Assembly (NCBI RefSeq): GCF_002086275.1
Contig: NZ_MVHT01000004.1
Span: forward strand, 62,001-126,000
DNA length: 64,000 nucleotides
Direction: 5' to 3'
Source of the DNA: Mycobacterium intermedium
GTDB lineage: Bacteria; Actinomycetota; Actinomycetes; Mycobacteriales; Mycobacteriaceae
The position numbers and the translations under genes are program-made. Below, in pieces: positions 59,457-64,000 of this stretch; position 1 is the stretch's first letter, and every line of letters begins with the position of its first letter. The notes under the pieces were generated by a model. It had not been told where the DNA came from and did no database searches. It worked only from the letters and a program-made list of their open reading frames with translations.

Positions 59457-59987
59457 TCAGCCTATTCTGTCCAGGCGGAACGGCATCGCGATGTCAAGCC
59501 ACTGGTTTTGTCCGCAGGCACCGGACGGGCCGACCGTCTTGTCCTTTCCGGCCAAAGTCGAAGACCCGAGTTGAAATCCGCCGTACTCATTCACGGGAAA
59601 GAAATAAAAGGTCTGCTGTCCGGGGAACGCGGTACCGTCTTCGCACTGCTCCCAGTTCGCTACCGAGCGTTTAACCTTCCACATCTGCCCATCATTCATA
59701 TACATGGCAGCGCTCCATCCCTGGTCGCTGGTCACCATGCCGTGGCAGTCCATGAATGTGTCGCACGTCGAGGTGATGGTCCAGGTCTGGTACACCGTCG
59801 GCTCGGCGAAGTACTGGTCATTTCTCTGGGCGTAATCGCCAACCGATGTGGCGCGGAACGTTCCGTTGATGGCAACTTCTTCCTTGGTTGTCGCCCGGGC
59901 TGTGAACGGGTCCAGCGCCGTGCCCAAACCACCGAATACCGTGGCAGCGACCAGCGTTGCGGAGGCGAGTATTCGAACTGAACGCAT
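59457..59987 (-). CDS. secreted protein of unknown function
   Basis: This is a 176-residue protein with a signal-like N-terminus (MRSVRILASATLVAATVFGG). The mature region has NGTFRATSVGDYAQRND, TSTCDTFMDCHGMV and MWKVKRSVANWEQCEDGT, with four Cys and many aromatic residues. It looks like a beta-rich secreted domain. ATG 59987 has GAGGAG upstream. It is convergent with mceF (66-base gap). No function recognised. Confidence 0.8.
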   Translation of the reverse strand: MRSVRILASATLVAATVFGGLGTALDPFTARATTKEEVAINGTFRATSVGDYAQRNDQYFAEPTVYQTWTITSTCDTFMDCHGMVTSDQGWSAAMYMNDGQMWKVKRSVANWEQCEDGTAFPGQQTFYFFPVNEYGGFQLGSSTLAGKDKTVGPSGACGQNQWLDIAMPFRLDRIG

Positions 59988-60170
59988 AATATGCTCCTCG
60001 ACGCGAATGGTCCGACAGTGCCTACGGCAGCTTTTTCGGCATCGGTTTCGGCGTTCTCGCGCGAGAGAATCATATCGCGCCAGCGACCGGATGCCGAATG
60101 AACCCAAAAGGTAGAAGGTCAGTTTCAAGGTCTATGTCGCCTTATACCAATCGCGATAGGCTGAACATTT

Positions 60171-60503
60171 ATGAGGATGCGTTCCGTCTCTGTCGCCGGG
60201 GCGGTCAGCACGGCCGTCGCCATCCTGCTCATCGCCCCGACGGTGGGGGCGCCGGCTGCTCGCGCCGACACGGGCATCAATGGTTACGTGCAGTGCGTTG
60301 GAGGCGACGCGAAGCCCCCGCCGCCGGGGGTAAGTGCAGAAAATTGGTTTCCCAGCGTTTTTGTGATCAAGACGGATTTCGATAATGGCATGCCCCCTGC
60401 CCAAATTGTTCGTACTTTGATAGGCATGGGAGTCAAGCCGGATGATGCCGCTCTCCGGGTGCGGTGTTTTGTGGCCAATCAGCCACGCGGAGAGGGGCAT
60501 TGA
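60171..60503 (+). CDS. small secreted protein
   Basis: This is a 110-residue protein with a signal peptide ending near ARA (VAILLIAPTVGAPAARA). The mature part is short, with two Cys (YVQCVGG and RVRCFVAN) that could form one disulphide, and a helix DDAALRVRC. It is divergent from the secreted protein at 59457 and convergent with the Mce-associated gene at 60516. Unknown family. Confidence 0.72.
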   Translation: MRMRSVSVAGAVSTAVAILLIAPTVGAPAARADTGINGYVQCVGGDAKPPPPGVSAENWFPSVFVIKTDFDNGMPPAQIVRTLIGMGVKPDDAALRVRCFVANQPRGEGH

Positions 60504-60515
60504 AACAGGCCGCAG

Positions 60516-61133
60516 TCACGAAAGCGGATCCATTTTCGAGATCAGCCAGGACCCGTCGACCTTGACCACCGTCACTTGGGCGATGTTCGCGGTCGTTTGC
60601 GGTTCTGGCTTCCCCCTGCTGCTGACGGTCTGGTTGAGGAACACCAGCACAACGGCCGTATCCGCGTGTATCTCTGAAACGGCGGCCCGAAGGACCTTCG
60701 CGGTCTGCGTGACCTGATTCTGCAGTGCCAACGCCGCGATCTGTTCTGAGAACTTGGTGTAGTAGGCGAGGAAGTCACCGGTGAGATATGACTTCGCCCT
60801 GGCGATATCACGGTCCAAGTTGTCGGGAGAATACGTCAGCACCGCCACGGCACCGTCTGACGCCACCTGGATCGCGCGTTGTGCCGCCGCGTCGCCGACT
60901 TGCTGGTCCGGCCGGTACAGAACGAAGTACAGACCTGCCGCGACACTCACCGCGCTGACAACTAATACCGTCGCGAGTATTGACCGCCACCTGGCCAAAC
61001 ATCCACGGGCCCAACGCTTGACAGTGGCGAGCCCGTGGGTGCGACCCGATCCCGAGGCAGCGGATGGTGTTTCCGCCGCGCCGGCCACTGAGGTTTCGGC
61101 GCCTTCCAGTGACGAGCCATGCTCGACAGTCAT
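60516..61133 (-). CDS. Mce-associated membrane protein, short partner
   Basis: This is a 205-residue protein. A Ser/Ala-rich cytoplasmic tail precedes a membrane segment (SILATVLVVSAVSVAAGLYFVL, about 50-71) and an outer domain (VLTYSPDNLDRDIARAKSYLTGDFLAYYTKFSEQI, DGSWLISKMDPL) like that of 43682-44263. It starts at ATG 61133, sharing one base with the stop of the longer partner (TAATG). Second of three pairs. Confidence 0.85.
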   Translation of the reverse strand: MTVEHGSSLEGAETSVAGAAETPSAASGSGRTHGLATVKRWARGCLARWRSILATVLVVSAVSVAAGLYFVLYRPDQQVGDAAAQRAIQVASDGAVAVLTYSPDNLDRDIARAKSYLTGDFLAYYTKFSEQIAALALQNQVTQTAKVLRAAVSEIHADTAVVLVFLNQTVSSRGKPEPQTTANIAQVTVVKVDGSWLISKMDPLS

Positions 61134-61933
61134 TACAGGAAATCAACTTTCGACAATTTGAGTTGACCGGTGTCCCGCGTGATGCCAACACTCATCCGCC
61201 ACATGGCAGGCGGCTGATGGGTGTTGTCTGCGTTGGTGATATCGGATCTCGCCGCGACAAGCAGGACCGCCGAATCATCGCTCAATGACACGACGGCAAT
61301 GGCTTCGACGGTGCCCTTGCTGCTTACCTTGGTGTCCACCGCCTTCTGCACCATAAGGGCTGACATCGCTGATATTTGGTTCTTGAATTCGCCCGTAGAT
61401 ATGTCGATGATCCGCTGAACGTCGGCCTTGGGGCGAGTGGCGTCGATCGACATCATCACCGTGACCCCCTCCCGGGCGGCCGCAGTGAATTCCGCGGCAA
61501 GCTGTTGTTTGTGCGTGGCGGCCCGGTGCTGCGACACGATGTAAATGCTCGCCCCGACGGAGGCGCAGAAGAGCACGATGCCGACGACAGCGGCCACTGT
61601 CTTCCGCTTTGGGCGTCGGAGCCACCTCGGTCGGCGTGGACGCCGCGGAGACCCTAATCGGATTCGTCGCGGCCGTCGTGCCCGCGTCAACTTTGCGCGG
61701 CGCCGCTCGCCATCTCGGGATGCGGCTTCATCATCGACTTCGCCTGCGTCGGAATCTGTTTCGGAGCCTTTTTCGGCTGCCGCGCGCAGCCGTGCGAGGC
61801 GGGCACGAGCCGCGGCGGCGCGCGCTTCTGCCCTGGCAACCTCGTCTGCTACGTCCGCTACCGAAACGGGAGCTACGACGCCGTTAGCCGGGTCGTCAGA
61901 ATGGTCGGCGTCTTTCCCCTCCGGATCATGCAC
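61133..61933 (-). CDS. Mce-associated membrane protein, long partner
   Basis: This is a protein of about 266 residues. An acidic/Ala-rich N-terminus with coiled-coil potential (VARAEARAAAARARLARLRAA) precedes a very basic patch (RRPRRPRWLRRPKRK), a membrane segment (VAAVVGIVLFCASVGASIYIV), and an outer domain (AREGVTVMMSIDATRPKADVQRIIDISTG). It ends QLKLSKVDFL like its paralogues. The start is uncertain: GTG 61933 is chosen, but upstream in-frame codons exist. Confidence 0.8.
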   Translation of the reverse strand: MHDPEGKDADHSDDPANGVVAPVSVADVADEVARAEARAAAARARLARLRAAAEKGSETDSDAGEVDDEAASRDGERRRAKLTRARRPRRIRLGSPRRPRRPRWLRRPKRKTVAAVVGIVLFCASVGASIYIVSQHRAATHKQQLAAEFTAAAREGVTVMMSIDATRPKADVQRIIDISTGEFKNQISAMSALMVQKAVDTKVSSKGTVEAIAVVSLSDDSAVLLVAARSDITNADNTHQPPAMWRMSVGITRDTGQLKLSKVDFL

Positions 61934-62122
61934 AGGCCAAAAGCCTATCACTGCAGGCCTGTCCGCAACGCTGTCAGGCAACCGCTTTCGCGCCTCTACA
62001 TGCGGAAATGCTCGCTCGACCGGCCGCAAAATGGGTGCGGTTCAGGCGCAATCCGGCGTAGCAGGCTATTGGCTCGGTTTTCTTTCCAATTGGGAAGGAT
62101 TTTCTTTTCAGGTTCTTTTTAG

Positions 62123-62542
62123 ATGTGGCAAAGTAATGGGGTGCGATTCATCGTGGCAGTGGTTGCCGCGCTGTTGGGTGTCGGTGTGCTGGCAGCGCCG
62201 CCGTCCTTGGCCGAGCCGACCGTCTGCGACTACCCCGCCTGCACCCCCGGCATCATGCCGCATCAGGTTCTAGGCGCGCCGTGTGACAACACCACTTACT
62301 ACGTCTTCGGTGTTGACGACAGTGTCGTACCGCCAGCCGGGCAGCCCGGGCGGTTGATGTTTTGCGGCTCGCCGAGGAGATACCAGCCTCGATGGTTCCG
62401 GTCACCTCCAATGGCCGGAGTCAAGGAGGAAGGCGCTGCGTGCCAAAACTTCCAGAACTACGTCGCACAGGCGCCCGATGGGTTGTTCCTGATCTGCTTT
62501 GCCCACGACGGCATTCTGACCTGGATCCGCGCCGACACGTAG
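62123..62542 (+). CDS. small secreted protein
   Basis: This is a 139-residue protein with a signal peptide (VRFIVAVVAALLGVGVLAAPPSLA). The mature part has six Cys (VCDYPACTPG, APCDNT, MFCGSP, AACQNF, LICFAHD). The true start may be GTG 62141 rather than ATG 62123; neither has a strong ribosome site. It is convergent with the Mce-associated gene at 62607. Unknown family. Confidence 0.72.
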   Translation: MWQSNGVRFIVAVVAALLGVGVLAAPPSLAEPTVCDYPACTPGIMPHQVLGAPCDNTTYYVFGVDDSVVPPAGQPGRLMFCGSPRRYQPRWFRSPPMAGVKEEGAACQNFQNYVAQAPDGLFLICFAHDGILTWIRADT

Positions 62543-62606
62543 GGGCATTGCAACCCCACGTCCGTGAGGACTTTTGGCGCAATGCTCATGGGCAACGGCC
62601 TTGGTA

Positions 62607-63164
62607 TCAGAGGGGATCGAATTTGGCGATCAGCCAGGAGCCGTCGATCTTTGCCATCGTCACCAGGACGTTGCTCTCGGTTACCGTCGGCTGAGGCTGT
62701 TCCTTGACTTCGGTGCTCTGGTTGACAAACATCAGCACGACGGCCGAATCCCGACGCATCTCTGCAACGGCTGCGCGAATCACCTTGGCGGAAGCCCATA
62801 TCCGCTTCTCCTTCGCCGTGGGCGCCACGGTCTCCTCGGTGAACTTGGTGTAGTAAGCCAGTAGGTCACCCGTGAGGTGCGACTTGGCCCTGGCGAAATC
62901 CTGATCCAGGCTCTCGGCGGAATATGACAGCATTGCCACGGTGCCCTCGGTGGCTGCCCGGATCGCCTGCTGTACGGCCGCGTCGCCGACCTGCGAATCC
63001 GGTTCGTACCGAAAGAAGTACGTGCCGCCGGCGAGTACCAACGAGCCAATGACCAACGCGGTCACCAGAATCGGCTGCCAAGCTGCCACACACCGGCGAA
63101 CCCAATCACGGATCACAGCCGTTTCCTGCCCCGGGGCAGGCCGGGGTTCATGCTCGACCGTCAT
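62607..63164 (-). CDS. Mce-associated membrane protein, short partner
   Basis: This is a 185-residue protein with a short cytoplasmic tail (MTVEHEPRPAPG, similar to the MTVEHG opening of 60516-61133), one membrane segment (ILVTALVIGSLVLAGGTYFF) and an outer domain (SYSAESLDQDFARAKSHLTGDLLAYYTKFTEE; end KIDGSWLIAKFDPL). It is closest to 60516-61133, so the two short partners look like recent duplicates. ATG 63164 overlaps the stop of the partner (ATGA). Confidence 0.85.
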   Translation of the reverse strand: MTVEHEPRPAPGQETAVIRDWVRRCVAAWQPILVTALVIGSLVLAGGTYFFRYEPDSQVGDAAVQQAIRAATEGTVAMLSYSAESLDQDFARAKSHLTGDLLAYYTKFTEETVAPTAKEKRIWASAKVIRAAVAEMRRDSAVVLMFVNQSTEVKEQPQPTVTESNVLVTMAKIDGSWLIAKFDPL

Positions 63165-63910
63165 TGCAGGAAGTCGACTTTCGCCATCTTGAGCTGGTCA
63201 CCGACGCGGGTCACTTTCACACTGATGCGCCACGTCTTCGTTACTCGTTCGCCGTCATCAGGATTGAAGCTGTCGGACCTCGCCAAGACGAGGATGATTC
63301 CCGAGTCATCGTTCGTCGATTCGACGGCAACGGCGTCGACGATGGCTTTGGTGCTGATCTTCGACTGCGCCACCTGCTGCGCCAGGGGCCAACCGGTGAC
63401 GCGCAATTGCTGCCTGAGTTCTCCGGTCGAGTTGTCGATGTTGCGCTGTATGTCCTCCTCGGCGTGATTGGCATCGATCGACAGCAGCCTGATGACCCCC
63501 TCCCGCGCGGCTGCCTCGAACTCCGCGTGGCGATGCTGTGTGCGGAGGAGAGCGCGGTGCTCCAACTCCATGAACATGCTCGCCCCGAGCGAGGCGCCGA
63601 TGACTACAAATGCCGCCGCGAGTGCGGCGGCTCTCCGTCCGAGAAGCCGGAGCCGGGGCGGCTGCAAGCGAACGGATGCCTCGGGGAGGGGTTCGTCGTC
63701 GTCAGACGAGCGGGGGAAGGCGTCGTCGTCGGCGTGCGGGCTCTCGAGGGACCAAGCGCGCCAACGCACCCGTGCCACGCGGGCACGGGCCGCCTCGACG
63801 CGGACCTCGGCGCGGGCGAGTTCTCGCTCGGCCTTGGCCACTTCTTCGTCGTGGTCAAAGGCAGCGCCGTTGGCGTTACGGCCTCCCGCCGGACGCCGCC
63901 GTGACGCCAA
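63161..63910 (-). CDS. Mce-associated membrane protein, long partner
   Basis: This is a 249-residue protein. The N-terminal region is basic then Glu/Ala/Arg-rich (EEVAKAERELARAEVRVEAARAR). A membrane segment (AAALAAAFVVIGASLGASMFM, about 95-115) and an outer domain (AREGVIRLLSIDANHAEEDIQRNIDNSTGELR) follow; it ends QLKMAKVDFLQ. The start is TTG 63910 with GGAG 6 bases upstream. Third pair of this type; it reads leftward to 62607. Confidence 0.83.
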   Translation of the reverse strand: MASRRRPAGGRNANGAAFDHDEEVAKAERELARAEVRVEAARARVARVRWRAWSLESPHADDDAFPRSSDDDEPLPEASVRLQPPRLRLLGRRAAALAAAFVVIGASLGASMFMELEHRALLRTQHRHAEFEAAAREGVIRLLSIDANHAEEDIQRNIDNSTGELRQQLRVTGWPLAQQVAQSKISTKAIVDAVAVESTNDDSGIILVLARSDSFNPDDGERVTKTWRISVKVTRVGDQLKMAKVDFLQ

Positions 63911-64000
63911 GGTGATCTCCTAGTCGCTTCGGATCGTGCACGAAAAACCACGTTATCACCAGCCCACGAGTCCAGTTCGGCTTCGAAAAAGGCCCCGAAA

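Noticed and set aside
1-64000. CRISPR arrays, tRNA, rRNA, insertion sequences or prophage
   Set aside because: No regularly spaced repeats, cloverleaf sequences, transposase or phage motifs were seen.

Overview
The window is high-GC actinobacterial DNA and looks like a Mycobacterium chromosome, probably a slow grower. The evidence is a complete yrbE-mce operon (two YrbE permeases and six Mce proteins), Mce-associated membrane proteins, several P450s with single-cluster ferredoxins, many FadE-type acyl-CoA dehydrogenases, a mycofactocin-type SDR, and frequent GTG/TTG starts with 1-4 base stop/start overlaps. No tRNA, rRNA, CRISPR array, transposase or phage gene was seen.

Layout. 1-2650: SDR (cut by the left edge), P450 and a TetR regulator. 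2807-3982: acyl-CoA dehydrogenase. 3999-11879: a self-contained module with a GlcD-GlcE fused FAD oxidase, quinone reductase, tautomerase and benzoylformate-decarboxylase-like enzyme, plus a large LuxR (LAL) regulator. One 23-24 base element occurs upstream of both arms of this module. 11876-17592: a tightly overlapping leftward operon (carboxymuconolactone-decarboxylase-like protein, Rieske oxygenase, 107-residue unknown, amidohydrolase, SnoaL-like protein, two acyl-CoA dehydrogenase subunits). 17941-22956: amidohydrolase, acyl-CoA dehydrogenase, thiolase, a second TetR with its own palindrome, and an unknown protein. 23079-29498: P450-ferredoxin pair facing a ferredoxin, P450, dehydrogenase, hydrolase and DUF35-thiolase group. 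29686-32916: propeller sensor, ferredoxin with NuoF-like flavoprotein, and an unknown protein. 32932-43596: hydrolase, Rieske ferredoxin, two amidohydrolases, a dehydrogenase, a PcaC-like protein, a phosphotransferase, a nitroreductase remnant, an epimerase, a SnoaL-like protein and a two-subunit acyl-CoA dehydrogenase. 43682-45649 and 59457-63910: Mce-associated and small secreted proteins. 45790-49604: SDR-ferredoxin-P450 operon and a type III CoA-transferase. 49915-59390: yrbEA, yrbEB and mceA-F.

How it fits together. Most genes from 1 to 49.6 kb encode steps for activating and degrading a hydrophobic, probably cyclic or branched substrate: P450 or Rieske hydroxylation, alcohol oxidation, CoA transfer, acyl-CoA dehydrogenation, thiolase or retro-aldol cleavage, and amidohydrolase-superfamily decarboxylation or hydrolysis. 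A recurring inverted repeat, GAGAA-N5-TTCTC, lies in at least nine promoter regions, including the region shared by the TetR gene at 1934-2653 and the acyl-CoA dehydrogenase at 2807. This points to one large TetR-type regulon. The adjacent Mce importer could supply the substrate, but the repeat was not found in its promoter region. The substrate cannot be named from sequence alone.
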